64,000 bases of DNA, taken from positions 35,556,462 to 35,620,461 of the forward strand of contig NC_090249.1 of the NCBI RefSeq assembly GCF_037325665.1. The letters run 5' to 3'. The notes below the pieces were generated by a model. It ran no database searches. It saw only the letters and a program-made list of their open reading frames with translations, and was not told the DNA's origin. Of the stretch, positions 33,301 to 42,939 are shown one piece after another (position 1 is the first letter of the stretch; every line of letters begins with the position of its first letter). This stretch comes from Littorina saxatilis (Eukaryota > Mollusca > Gastropoda > Littorinimorpha > Littorinidae). Position numbers and translations under genes: made by a program.

Positions 33301-36072
33301 AAAGAGAGAGAGAGACTAAGAAAGAGAGAGAGAGAGACTAAGAAAGAGAGAGAGAGAGACTAAGAAAGAGAGAGAGACTAAGAAAGAGAGAGAGGGAGAC
33401 TAAGAAAGAGAGAGAGACTAAGAAAGAGAGAGAGAGACAAAGAAAGAGAGAGAGAGAGACTAAGAAAGAGAGAGAGAGAGACTAAGAAAGAGAGAGAGAG
33501 AGACTAAGAAAGAGAGAGACTAAGAAAGAGAGAGAGAGACTAAAAAAGAGAGAGAGAGACTAAGAAAGAGAGAGAGAGAGACTAAGAGAGAGAAAGAGAA
33601 ACTAAGAAAGAGAGAGAGACTAAGAGAGAGAGAGAGAGAGACTAAGAAAGATAGAGAGAGAGACTAAGAGAGAGAGAGAGAGAGAGAGACTAAGAAAGAG
33701 AGAGAGAGAGACTAAGAAAAAGAGAGAGAGACTAAAAAAGAGAGAGAGAGACTAAGAAAGAGAGAGAGAGAGACTAAGGGAGAGAAAGAGAGACTAAGAA
33801 AGAGAGAGAGACTAAAAGAGAGAGAGAGAGACTAAGAAAGAGAGAGAGACTAAGAGAGAGAGAGAGACTAAGAAAGAGAGAGAGATACTAAGAAAGAGAG
33901 AGAGAGACTAAGAAAGAGAGAGAGAGAGACTAAGAAAGAGAGAGAGAGACTAAGAAAGAGAGAGAGAAAGACTAAGAAAGAGAGAGAGACTAAGAAAGAG
34001 AGAGAGAGAGATTAAGAAAGAGAGAGAGAGAGAGAGACTAAGAAAGAGAGAGAGAGAGACTAAGAAAGAGAGAGAGAGAGAGAGACTAAGAAAGAGAGAG
34101 AGAGACTAAGAAAGAGAGAGAGAGACTAAGAAAGAGCTAGAGAGATAGAGAGACTAATAAAGAGAGAGAGAGACTAAGAAAGAGAGAGAGAGACTAAGAA
34201 AGAGAGAGAGAGAGAGACTAAAAAAGAGAGAGAGAGATTAAGAAAGAGAGAGAGAGAGAGACTAAGAAAGAGAGAGAGAAAGAGAGACTAAGAAAGAGAG
34301 AGAGACTAAGAGAGAGAGAGAGACTAAGAAAGAGAGAGAGAGAGACTAAGAGAGAGAGAGAGAGAGACTAAGAAAGAGAGAGAGAGAGACTAAGAAAGAG
34401 AGAGAGAGAGACTAAGAAAGAGAGAGAGAGACTAAGAAAGAGAGAGAGCGAGAGACTAAGAAAAAGAGAGAGAGACTAAGAGAGAGAGAGAGACTAAGAA
34501 AGAGAGAGAGAGAGAGACTAAGAAAGAGAGAGAGAGAGAGAGACTAAGAAAGAGAGACAGAGAGAGAGACTAAGAGAGAGAGACAGAGAGAGAGACTAAG
34601 AGAGAGAGACAGAGAGAGAGACAGAGAGAGAGACAGACAGAGAGAGAGACAGACAGAGAGAGAGAGAGACAGAGACAGACAGTCAGATAGACAGACAGTC
34701 AGAGAGACGGATAGACGGATAGACAGACAGACAGACAGACAGAGCAACTGACAACAGACATACAGACAGAGAGATACGGACAGACAAACAGAGAGACAGA
34801 CAGTCTCTTGGAGACAAACAGGCAGACAGACACTGTTCCGCCGCTTTGGTAATTATGGGTGTAGCAGAACCCGCGCCGTCGGCAGAGGGATAGTTACAAT
34901 CACTACTACTCTTTAAAAGTATGGGTATGTGTGAACCCGCGCCATCGGTAGTGTTTATGTAAATTATCATAATCAATTAATTCTGATGTTTTGTCATGTA
35001 CACACTAAAAATTTGCAGACAGAGAGCAAATTAGGTGTGTGAGAGATACTTAAAATTTCAAAACGATACCTTTAATGGTTCCAGAGTTACAATGATTTTA
35101 GTGTGTCTCTGGGTACAGGTGAACCCAGGAAGCACGGCAAAGGTTAAAGGCACAATGCGCCTCCCGTAAACCATCACAAATACTGTCAGGCTTTTACACA
35201 CAGTACAAACACCCTTCCATTTGAACGCTCACCAAACGGAAACATCCTAGGTGCCCTACGTAAAGAGCGAGCAATTTTCAAAGAATTAATTTTGCGGATT
35301 GTGTCAGAGACAATCGGACCGTGGTGCGTTTTGGCGCTAGACCTAACTTTTAAAATCTAAATAATAAATTGACAGCTTGTTACACAAACATTCTTAAATC
35401 ATAAAAGAATTCTTTTTTCATCAAGACAAGATCAGTACAATTCGAAGTTTTGAAAGTTTGAAAAAAGAAAAGCCCGGAAGCAAGGTCACGCAAGGTCGTG
35501 GTTCTCATAGCAGACGACGGTTTATACCTATCGCCAGTTCCTCTGAACAGTCAAAAGCCATCGCTAGAGTCCTTGTGAACCACAGCCGTTTGTTTTGTGC
35601 ATAGTCAGATGTACTTAATAACTTGCTATTGCAGATAAGCTCACAGCGAGTCGCATTCAAATTACTAACTGACGACTACATTGTGAAAAAGGGAAACTTG
35701 ATCACACGGGTTCACAATGGCTCAGGGGTAAGATAAACCACGCAAAAATAAATTCTTTGAAAATTGCTCGCTCTTTATGGAGGGCACCTAGGATGTTCCC
35801 GTTTGGTGAGCGTTCAAATGGAAGGGTGTTTGTACTGTGTGTAAAAGCCTGACAGTATCTGTGATGGTTTACGGGAGGCTTACTGTGCCTTTAAGATACC
35901 GATTGATATGGCCTTGTTATGGGAAACAGACATTTGTTCGATATCTTGTGCTTAAAAATGTCATACGAACCAGAGTTCCCAGCTTGCAGAACTGTGTAAC
36001 AATGACATACAGCTGATCTGTGAACACACTGCAGTGAATGTCAGTGCGCTGCCCTTTCACATTCACCGCCAC
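30385..36072 (-). CDS. PSMG3: proteasome assembly chaperone 3 (PSMG3/PAC3), first exon not found
   Basis: Three minus-strand exons join in phase 0: 36072-35971, 31636-31550 and 30579-30385 (stop at 30387-30385), giving 127 residues. They read VNVKGQRTDIHCSVFTDQLY-VIVTQFCKLGTL, then VQVKPETVVDDMEGTTPVLT-AKVLFGNDE, then PLVHVISRRIAASLKPSKPV-LLALSLKD. These match the known PAC3 pattern (VCTxFxxxxxVxVTQFGKxGTL, PVLTxKVLLGxDE, PLIHVxAxxLxxxVxxxxxxxxVLLAxxxKD). PAC3 pairs with PAC4 and helps build the alpha ring of the 20S proteasome in the cytosol. Human PAC3 is 122 residues; about ten N-terminal residues and the start codon are missing, probably in a short exon above 36.1 kb. The C-terminus is longer than in human. 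The donor GTTCGT after the first exon is weak. Introns of 4.3 and 1.0 kb are filled by repeats. Confidence 0.86.
30850..31028. mobile_element. pogo/Tigger-like MITE (copy 2)
   Basis: Right end AAAAGGGGGGTCCCACTG-TA and the interior TTTAAGACTTCCTCCCTTTTAAGACC match the family; the left end has been replaced by a C-tract (30851-30867). In the last intron of PSMG3. Confidence 0.7.
31700..31972 (-). mobile_element. tRNA-derived SINE (second family)
   Basis: Minus strand starts GGTAGCTTGATCAGTTGGTA (A box) with AGATTCAAATTCGGG as B box, then a body containing CAACTTTATGTGCAGACCCA and AGATCTCGGTCATTCTGCCA. Such bodies are familiar from mollusc SINEs (from memory). The 3' end is unclear. In intron 1 of the recognised PSMG3 part. 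Confidence 0.7.
32595..32722. repeat. tandem duplication, 2 x 64 bp
   Basis: CGACGATGCGGGTTTGTCTG ... TTATTCCTCTAA occurs twice with almost no change, at 32595-32658 and 32659-32722; a third, diverged start follows. Related modules in inverted orientation lie at 34845-34970. Confidence 0.85.
32806..34560. repeat. long ACTAAGAAAGAGAGAG satellite-like array
   Basis: Roughly 1.75 kb of the unit ACTAAGAAA(GA)n, unit length about 20-30 bp varying with the number of GA steps. It is all-purine apart from the ACTAAG motif, and lies within a PSMG3 intron. It grades into a (GACA)n tract at 34560-34835. Confidence 0.95.
34561..34835. repeat. (GACA)n/(GA)n microsatellite
   Basis: GACAGAGAGA and GACA units continue the preceding purine array. 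The Leu/Ser/Cys frames over it are artefacts. Confidence 0.9.
35148..35890. mobile_element. TTAA-flanked MITE (743 bp, copy 2)
   Basis: TTAA at 35144-35147 and 35891-35894. Ends AGGCACAATGCGCCTCCCGT and ACGGGAGGCTTACTGTGCCT; long inverted repeats share ACACAGTACAAACACCCTTC and TTTTCAAAGAATTAAT blocks. Longer interior than the 6498-6937 copy; no transposase frame. Confidence 0.75.
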
Positions 36073-36214
36073 CTGTTAGTACAAAGCAGGCATAATTGAT
36101 CATTGCTTGGCTTCTGGTACGCACGCCAGTAGTAAGAAATAACACGTGAAATTGCACTGTATAGAGAGATATAATGAGAGAGAGAACATTTGAGAGATCT
36201 AGAATGAGACAATG

Positions 36215-36286
<72 letters not shown>
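36215..36286. repeat. (GA)n microsatellite
   Basis: 72 bp uninterrupted GA run. Confidence 0.95.
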
Positions 36287-36288
<2 letters not shown>

Positions 36289-36289
36289 A

Positions 36290-37020
36290 AGAGACAGAAG
36301 AGAAGATATAAGATAAATGTCCCTCCCTTCCATAATATGGATGATCGAGCTGAGGTAATTTAATTATATTCACAGGATCAAATTTGTTCAACCAACATTC
36401 TTTATTTAAACTTGGAAATTGGCTTCATCCTAAAATCATTCAAGGGACGTAACCACTCGGGGCACGTGTCGGGCGCAAAGTAAGAATCCGGGGCAGAGTT
36501 GGAACAATTCTCTGACAGTCAGCGCATGCAGCTAGCTAGTTGCTGTTGCACGGTCTTGATCTATTTTGAACACAATTCTTTTTTTTAGAGTATAGTGTTA
36601 GTTTTTTACGACAGGCTGAAATCATCTTTAATTTGAATCAAAATTTTGCAACAATCAATCACATCATGTCACACGCTTTCCTTCTTTACCACTACTAAAG
36701 CAAACATGTGCAAGATTGTATGTTACACGCTTTGGAGCATGGCAAGAACGGATTCAAACTCGAAATCGTCCCTCCAAAAGCCCCAAAATGCACACACGAC
36801 TTTCATTTCTCCTGCTATTATCGTTTCTTCTCTTTACACATTCTTCAACGCTGAGAATACTGAAAACGGCATTCCAGACAACAGTACTGTTTCAATACGC
36901 GAATTTAGCTGCCCTTGGAAAGTGGCTCACTCACGAGGTCTGTTAGTCTGAATCTAGAAGGACAGAGTTGTGAACATAGATGACAAAGATCCCGAAAAGA
37001 ACAAACATTTCGTGGATACA
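36290..37020. other. no supported gene
   Basis: Contains open frames of about 100 codons on the plus strand without recognisable domain or splice context. The stretch 36960-37146 is also open on the plus strand (acidic, VNIDDKDPEKNKHF) but begins right after a stop and shows no start; not called. Confidence 0.35.
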
Positions 37021-37024
37021 GACA

Positions 37025-37157
37025 CAGAAAGACGTCATGAAGAATGCGATGCTTCAAAAGATACAGACTGTGACGATGACTGTGACGTCATTCACATAAA
37101 CCTAGACGTCATTCATAGTTGTTCGGTCACTTCTGTCAAAAAGTAGATCTCTCCACA
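37025..37157 (+). promoter_or_regulatory. CRE-rich candidate promoter
   Basis: A full TGACGTCA at 37083-37090 and further GACGTCAT copies at about 37032 and 37105 lie within 130 bp upstream of the candidate start codon at 37158. TGACGTCA is the known CREB/ATF site. Promoter function is inferred from position only. Confidence 0.4.
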
Positions 37158-38322
37158 ATGGCTGCTCCAGTGTTTAGTTTTGTCAAGCGTGAGTACGCAA
37201 AATGTGTTTGTTCTCTCCTCTGTTGAAGCTGTGAGACATAAATGCTATTCAGACTTGGTCGTGTGACAGATTTTCTTCCACTCTCGATTAGCTGATGTCT
37301 AACTGAGCCTGACGGCTTCGTTAGACAATCAACGTAATCTCGTGTGGAAGAAAACGTCTGTCACACGACCAAGTCTGAATAGCAGGTAATGATAGCACAC
37401 AGACTTTCACATTACGTTTCATGAACCTAGATTACAATGCAGTGACAAGAGCCTAGGCTCAGTCAGTAAAGGGAAGTAATGTTGTATCTGCATTCCAGAG
37501 ACTGTGTGAGTTTAATATATAATCAATTAAGACTGAATAAAAATCATTACAATCGATAGTTACCAGTGAGAAGTTATATCGGAACACTTATGTTGTGTTG
37601 TTTTTTTTGTTGTAAAATGTAAGATCTGAAACCGTGACGTTAAAAATTACGTCTAATTGGTGCGTTTTGGTCGAGTGGGATGTGACGATCTGCGTCGGTT
37701 GGTTGGTTTGGTGCGTTATACAATGCATCTGCATTTTCAAGACTAAGCATTGATCATTTTAAAACGCAAGGATCATCATATGCCAACATGACTTGTATCA
37801 TTTTACATCGCATTCTAAGAAAGAGCAGAATTCTTACTATTCTTTCTAGAATCGCGTAGCGCAAAGTTGGAATTCCTACAATGGTGGCCATTGTAGGAAT
37901 TCCAACAAAGCGCAGGTCATTTCCAGAAAAGCGCAGGTCATTTCCAGAAAAGCGCCGATGACGAGATGGGTCGCAACAGCACGTTTTGGAAGAAATCGAT
38001 GTTTTGGGTGAAATATTTCCTTCGCTTGCAAGAAACTGCCATGCCTTTCTCCCTTAAATAAGTGTACTTCTTTAATTTGACCTGGAAACCATATTTAATT
38101 TAATCTGGAAACCATATTTCATTTTCAGTCTCGCGTATATATATATATATATCGAATCGGAAATCTGAAAGCAGCGAAAATGTGAACGCACTACATAGGA
38201 CACACACACTTTATTAATACAAAAATTTATTTTGAATACTTAAACACATACAAACGAGGATGCCTCGATCGTCGCACAGACTGTTTTAAAGTGTGTATGC
38301 GTGTGTGTGTTTGTGCACGTGT

Positions 38323-38358
<36 letters not shown>

Positions 38359-38462
38359 ATTTTAAACAACTTTGTTTGCGAAGTAGTTGAAAGTTCACCT
38401 GTGCAGATGACACTGGCGATTTCGAAGTGCTTGACACGGGAGCGGCCATATTGAGAAGGGAG
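37158..38462 (+). CDS. candidate 5' exons of an unidentified gene (partial)
   Basis: Exon 37158-37188 encodes MAAPVFSFVK plus one base and ends at a good donor (GTGAGT). Exon 38407-38462 follows acceptor TTCACCTGTGCAG, encodes HDTGDFEVLDTGAAILRRE in the joined frame, and ends at GTAAGT, phase 0. The joined 29 codons stay open. I do not recognise the protein and found no further exon; the sequence beyond is repeat-rich up to 47 kb. The call rests on splice sites, an open joint and an upstream CRE cluster. It could be chance. Confidence 0.4.
37243..37384. mobile_element. MITE, 142 bp
   Basis: TGCTATTCAGACTTGGTCGT at 37243 and its reverse complement ending at 37384; the inverted repeat extends about 40 bp (GTGACAGA, TTTTCTTCCAC). 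It lies 54 bp after the first candidate exon. No coding region. Confidence 0.8.
37866..37906. repeat. perfect palindrome with 19 bp arms
   Basis: GTTGGAATTCCTACAATGG, a 3-base loop TGG, then the exact reverse complement. Two direct copies of AAAGCGCAGGTCATTTCCAG follow at 37907-37950. Confidence 0.8.
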
Positions 38463-38514
38463 GTAAGTCTAATACCAATACAAGAGTTACGTACCTTATT
38501 ATGCGCACGGTCTG

Positions 38515-39380
38515 ACGAATTACTGCGCGATCACGCGCGATCTGAAACTAAAGCATTCACATGCAATATTTTTGTTGTTCTAGTTTCTTCACAGTCTTTT
38601 CTCACGTTGTACTAGGTTTTAAGTCATAGAAAAGAAAAATAAGGGATTTATGATGCATTTTCGCAGCAAACCGGAGCGAAAGTGAAAAGAACCGGATCAT
38701 ATGTTTATCATCCAACCACTCAGTGATGATCAGTGTCCGACCACAGGCGGAAGGTATCGTCCACTGGACTACTACTATCCACGGACTCTCATGTACGTCC
38801 GTGTACTATCACAGAAACTGTCTGTGATAGTAGTAGTCCAGTGGACGATACCTTCCGCCTGTGGTCCGACTCAGTTTTGCCGTTTTAGAGGGCCGGCTAC
38901 GCGCGACCACAAACGGCGGCCGCTAACATATATGAGCATTCATATGGACAGTTTTTTGTGTTCTAGTATCTTCACAGTACTTTCTCACGTTGTACCATGT
39001 TTTAAGTCATACAAATAAAAAATGACGGAGTCATGATGCATTTTCGAAAAGCCTGCGAGCGAAAGAAAAAAGCACCGAATTTCTGTCACATCCGCCCATG
39101 TCCGACTTGTTTTTAGACCACGCGCGACCACGTACTGAAGGCATTTACATGCAATATTTTTGTTTTTCAATCAGCTTCAGGCTTTTTCTCACATTGTACC
39201 AGGTTTTAAATCATATATAGAAATGAAAAATGAGGGAGTTATGACGCATTTTCGAAGCGAGCGAGCGAAAGTGAAAACTGAGAGCCACTGAGACTGATTT
39301 CTAAGCACATCCAACCATGTACGACTCAGTTTATCTTTTAAGACCACGCGAGACCTCAAACTAAAGCGTTTACATGAGAA
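38515..39380. repeat. three diverged tandem units
   Basis: Each unit holds GCGCGAYC, ACATGCAATATTTTTGT, TTTTCTCACRTTGTACYAGGTTTTAA, ATGATGCATTTTCG and GAGCGAAAGTGAAAA, then a CATCCAACCATGTACGACTCAG ending. Units begin near 38515, 38896 and 39122. The first unit is interrupted by the MITE at 38742-38863. Confidence 0.75.
38742..38863. mobile_element. palindromic MITE, 122 bp
   Basis: CACAGGCGGAAGGTATCGTC and its reverse complement form arms of about 40 bp; the centre has a smaller hairpin CACGGAC...GTCCGTG. The direct repeat GTCCGAC flanks it at 38735-38741 and 38864-38870. It sits inside a tandem repeat unit, so it inserted after the unit duplicated or into one unit only. Confidence 0.85.
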
Positions 39381-39463
39381 GAAAAAAAAGTTTGGTCATT
39401 ATAATTAATGCTTATGCCCTTGCATCGATGTCAAGTTACGAGCTAGACTATAGGCTTACTTAT

Positions 39464-39660
39464 GCTGATGGGGTCTATGTCGACCAAGAATTTGATGTTT
39501 TTCAATCTTTTTTGATATTTCTTAGAAATTCGAGTATGGTTTGCAAGTCAGTTTTATTGAAAAACTCCACCCTGTGGGATTCCCTGTACTGATACAGGGA
39601 ATCCCCTCCAGGAACTCCACCTACAGGGAATCCCACTCTTTTGGTCGACACCCCATCAGC
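39464..39660. mobile_element. MITE with GCTGATGGGGTCTATGTCGA ends (copy 1)
   Basis: Starts GCTGATGGGGTCTATGTCGA and ends TCGACACCCCATCAGC; TTAT flanks both sides (39460-39463, 39661-39664). Interior shares GATATTTCTTAGAAATTCGA and CACCCTGTGGGATTCCCTGT with the longer copy at 60292-60680. Confidence 0.75.
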
Positions 39661-39927
39661 TTATGATTTTGATCCCGGCGTCAATGGCGGATGTGGCCCA
39701 AAATTTGAACTTACAGTTTTACTGTCTCTGCCCTGTAGCCTTTTTAGAATTTTTAGTAATAAAATCGTGTCAAACTGAATATGATTATCATCTTTCGTCA
39801 GTCTTCTCGTGCACAAGAAATGGAAGCTGACAGTGGCCCAACTGACTTCACGATTTGCGATGATTATATTAAGACCTGCAACTCACGGTCCGTGTGCCAC
39901 GGTTGTGGCTCGCACTGTAGCCTATAT

Positions 39928-41146
39928 AGCCGTTTGGCTCATAACCATTACACGCGTAATAAAACATAAATACACGTGTAATAAATAATTGATACACGTG
40001 TAATAAATGATTAATGCACGTGTAATAATCATTTTTACGCGTGTAATAAATAATTCATACACGTGTAAGAAATGATTAAATACGCGTGTAATAAATATTT
40101 CATGCGCGTGTAAGAAATGATTAAATACGCGTGTAATAAATATTTCACAGAGTCATGCGCGTGTAAGAAATGATTAAATACACGTGCAGGAAATAGTTTA
40201 TACGCGTGTAAGAAATGATTAAATACACGTGTAGGAAATTATTTAAATACACGTGTATTTAATCATTACATACACCCGTAATAAACTTAAAACTTGAATC
40301 GGAAAATATACGACATGCAAAGCAACAACTCTCGTCTATTCTACTTCCGGTTCGCGCGCACAACAACCGACTTCATCTGATAAAACAAGTAACTTACCTT
40401 TCCAATGCTGTGCGAGCCTGGGCAAAGGCGTTAAATTGTTCTCGCAAACCTTCTAAGGTGACATTGACGTTTGCCGCTTCCGCCATCTTGAGCTGTAAGC
40501 GTGCAAAGCGAGGCGATGAAGACGCATAGAGTGTTTTTCATGTGGATTCCCAGTCCGAGTTTTTAAGTCGCTTAACCACGTGACTCCTGCATTTTTAACG
40601 CTTGTATGAAATATTTATTACACGCGTATTTATTCATTTCTTACGCGTGTATGAAAAAATGTATTACACGTGTATTTAATCATGTCTTACACGTGTACGA
40701 AATGATTAAATACACGTGGAATAAAAATGTCATACACGTGTACGAAATGATTAAATACACGCGTAATAAATATTTCATGCGCGTGTAAGAAATATTTAAT
40801 ACACGCGTAAGAAATATTTCATGCGCGTGTAAGAAATAATTAATACACGCGTAATAATCATTTCATGCGCGTGTAAAAAATATTTAAATACACGTGTAAT
40901 AAATAATTACACGTGTATTTAAATATTTCTTACACGCGCATGAAATGTTAATTACGCGTGTATTTAATCATTTCTTACACGAGTATGAAATATTTATTAC
41001 ACGTGTATTTAATCATTATGCTATTCCATAGCATGAGAAAAAAGATAAATTACACGTGCAATAAGAAATAAATACACGTGTATTAGTCATTTATTACGCG
41101 TGTATTTATGTTTTATTACACGCGTAATGGTTATGAGCCAAACGGC
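39928..41146. mobile_element. long-TIR element of TACACGTGTA repeats enclosing a non-repeat core
   Basis: The outer ~60 bp are near-perfect inverted repeats starting AGCCGTTTGGCTCATAACCA. Inside each end lies an array of a ~20 bp unit, (A)TACACGTGTAATAAATNATT with CGCG/CGTG variants: left array about 39950-40275, right array about 40595-41125. The 310 bp core (40280-40590) is unique sequence and contains a candidate first coding exon on the minus strand. Long TIR plus subterminal repeats around a gene piece resembles a gene-capturing (Pack-type) DNA transposon, or alternatively repeat arrays grown around a real promoter. No transposase. Confidence 0.65.
40398..40486 (-). CDS. candidate first coding exon, unidentified gene
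   Basis: Minus-strand exon: ATG at 40486-40484 in AAGATGGCGGAAGC, encoding MAEAANVNVTLEGLREQF then NAFAQARTALE plus two bases, ending at a strong donor AG|GTAAGT. AAGATGGCGG over the start codon is the known YY1 element of housekeeping promoters, and ACTTCCGG (about 40343, downstream) resembles an ETS site. I do not recognise the protein. It does not join in phase with the first PSMG3 exon found (phase 2 onto phase 0 gives a stop). It could be the start of a real gene or a fragment carried by the surrounding element. Confidence 0.5.
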
Positions 41147-41168
41147 TTTCCATATATATATACTGTAC

Positions 41169-41408
41169 CAGGGGCGGACGAGCAACAAAAAAAAACAAAA
41201 AATGGAAAGCTGATTCTATGACCATTTCTAAGTTCAAATGGCACCAGATGGCACCATTTTGCTTTTTTGGGCCAAAACTTTTTCCGGGGGGGCATGCCCC
41301 CGGACCCCCCTAGCATATTCGGGCCCTTCGCGCCCATTACATTCACTTTCGGGATTCAAAGTGCACCCCCCCCCCCCCCCCCCTTACAAAGCAACTGATC
41401 CGCCCCTG
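41169..41408. mobile_element. MITE with CAGGGGCGGA ends
   Basis: CAGGGGCGGA at 41169 and TCCGCCCCTG ending at 41408. Interior has GGGGCATGCCCCCGGACCCC, CTTCGCGCCC and a C-tract. hAT-like ends are inferred. A related fragment with GGTTGAACGCTTCGCG and ATCCGCCCCTG is at 58930-59047. Confidence 0.65.
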
Positions 41409-42939
41409 TGTCCTACACTACCGGTAATGAAAACTTAATCTGTTTTTTGAATAAGGTAGGGAAATGAATCGCCTTTTCAGTCGTATAATTGGTTTTACAA
41501 TCAACAGCCTCATCAGAAAGATGTGCCCTCAAACGCATCTGCCTACTTTTTTTTGACGGGTAGAAGTAGGCCTATGCGGCTATATTATAATGGCTTTGTT
41601 TATATGATCCACATAATCCCGCCACCACCAGTCTGGACGAATTTTACTTCACAGACTCTTGCATAACGATGATTGTTCACCCGCTAAAATCACCTCTAGA
41701 AGTCCTTGCTTTGATGCCACTCATACACCCCCCCCCCCCCCCCTCCCCTTCCCTTGTTAGGCGATAAAGCGGCTCAGTGGTCGCCGGCCAGTTGACCGTG
41801 CCAATGATCGCCGCTGGGCAAAACTCTTAAGAAGGAGGTAGTCTTAATAAAATCAAAACAAATTTACACAGCGGGTCATGAACAGGAAAGCCTGAGAAGG
41901 CGGTGCGGGAGGTCTTGAAAGTGTGGGGGGGGGGGGGGGTTCTCAGTTACAGTTTCAAAAGTATACTTTACACCCAACAAAATGTACTGAGTTCTTGTGC
42001 ACACTGAAGCCAAGTACTGCAACCACATTTTGCAGTGTTGGGAAGTGTTGAGGCAAAGTACACTCAGAGACATACCTTGTCTCTGGTACACTGTCCACGC
42101 GCTCTCTACAATCATGACAGCCGATTCTCTTTCTCTCTGTCGGCATTGGAGTTTGGCCTCGTACGAGACCGATGGGCTGATGACCAACACTTTTGTAAGC
42201 ACCTCTCTCATTGGTTAATCAAAGTGCACGCATGCGCTGACTCTTTTCCGGCGATAAATGTGATCAAGAAAATGGTACGATCTGGTGGCGTTGTCCCATG
42301 AATGTGTAGCTGATCTACGATAAAAATAAAAATCCTGTGTGCTATACCCGAGACGGTCTTTGCTACCTCAAGAGTTCTTATCGGCGAACGCCCTTGGTGA
42401 GTATGAAAATGATTCTTACTGTACATAAAACGCTGTAAGTCAGACAAGTGAGGATTCTTGTCGCCGCATCCAAAATTCGTCTGCTCGAGGTGAACTGGAG
42501 GTTTTCGTCCAGGATCAATAATTCGATCGCTTTTTGTTAGAGAGGGGTAATTGATTATTTTTATAAATGGCATGATTGACGAAGAAGGCATGTTTATTGA
42601 TTTTGTCCGCTGTACTGACTGTTAATCGAAATAAGAATGGTTTAAATTTGTCAGCGTTGGAAGTTGCATGTTCTCTGTTTCGGTAAACTGACACATGTGC
42701 TCACGGTATCGGGTATGTTTGTCTCAGAAAGAATCAGAGCGTGAAGACGGATTTCATACGTTGTTTTTCTCAATTTGCGTCATCAAGCTTCCCTTGTCAC
42801 TTAGGATTTATATGCTATGATTTATTCCCAAGGAGAAATGTTTACAGACACTTACGTTTTGTTAGTAATGCCTGGGCAGGTATCTATTATTCTGACCGTA
42901 TGTAGCTGACCTATGAACACATGTGTGGTTCCCATGTCA
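41409..42939. other. intergenic, no gene seen
   Basis: G/C homopolymers at 41728-41743 and 41925-41939 and several short frames on both strands; none shows a domain or convincing splice sites. Confidence 0.4.

Noticed and set aside
36960-37146. Acidic plus-strand open stretch as a coding exon
   Set aside because: It starts immediately after a stop codon, lacks an acceptor I would trust, and overlaps the CRE cluster upstream of another candidate start.
40398-40486. First exon of PSMG3
   Set aside because: It ends in phase 2 while the first recognised PSMG3 exon begins in phase 0; joining them gives an early stop. An intermediate exon cannot be excluded.
39948-41125. Regularly spaced 20 bp palindromic units as a CRISPR array
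   Set aside because: There are no unique spacers of constant length; the units abut, vary internally and are framed by long terminal inverted repeats in a eukaryotic genome.
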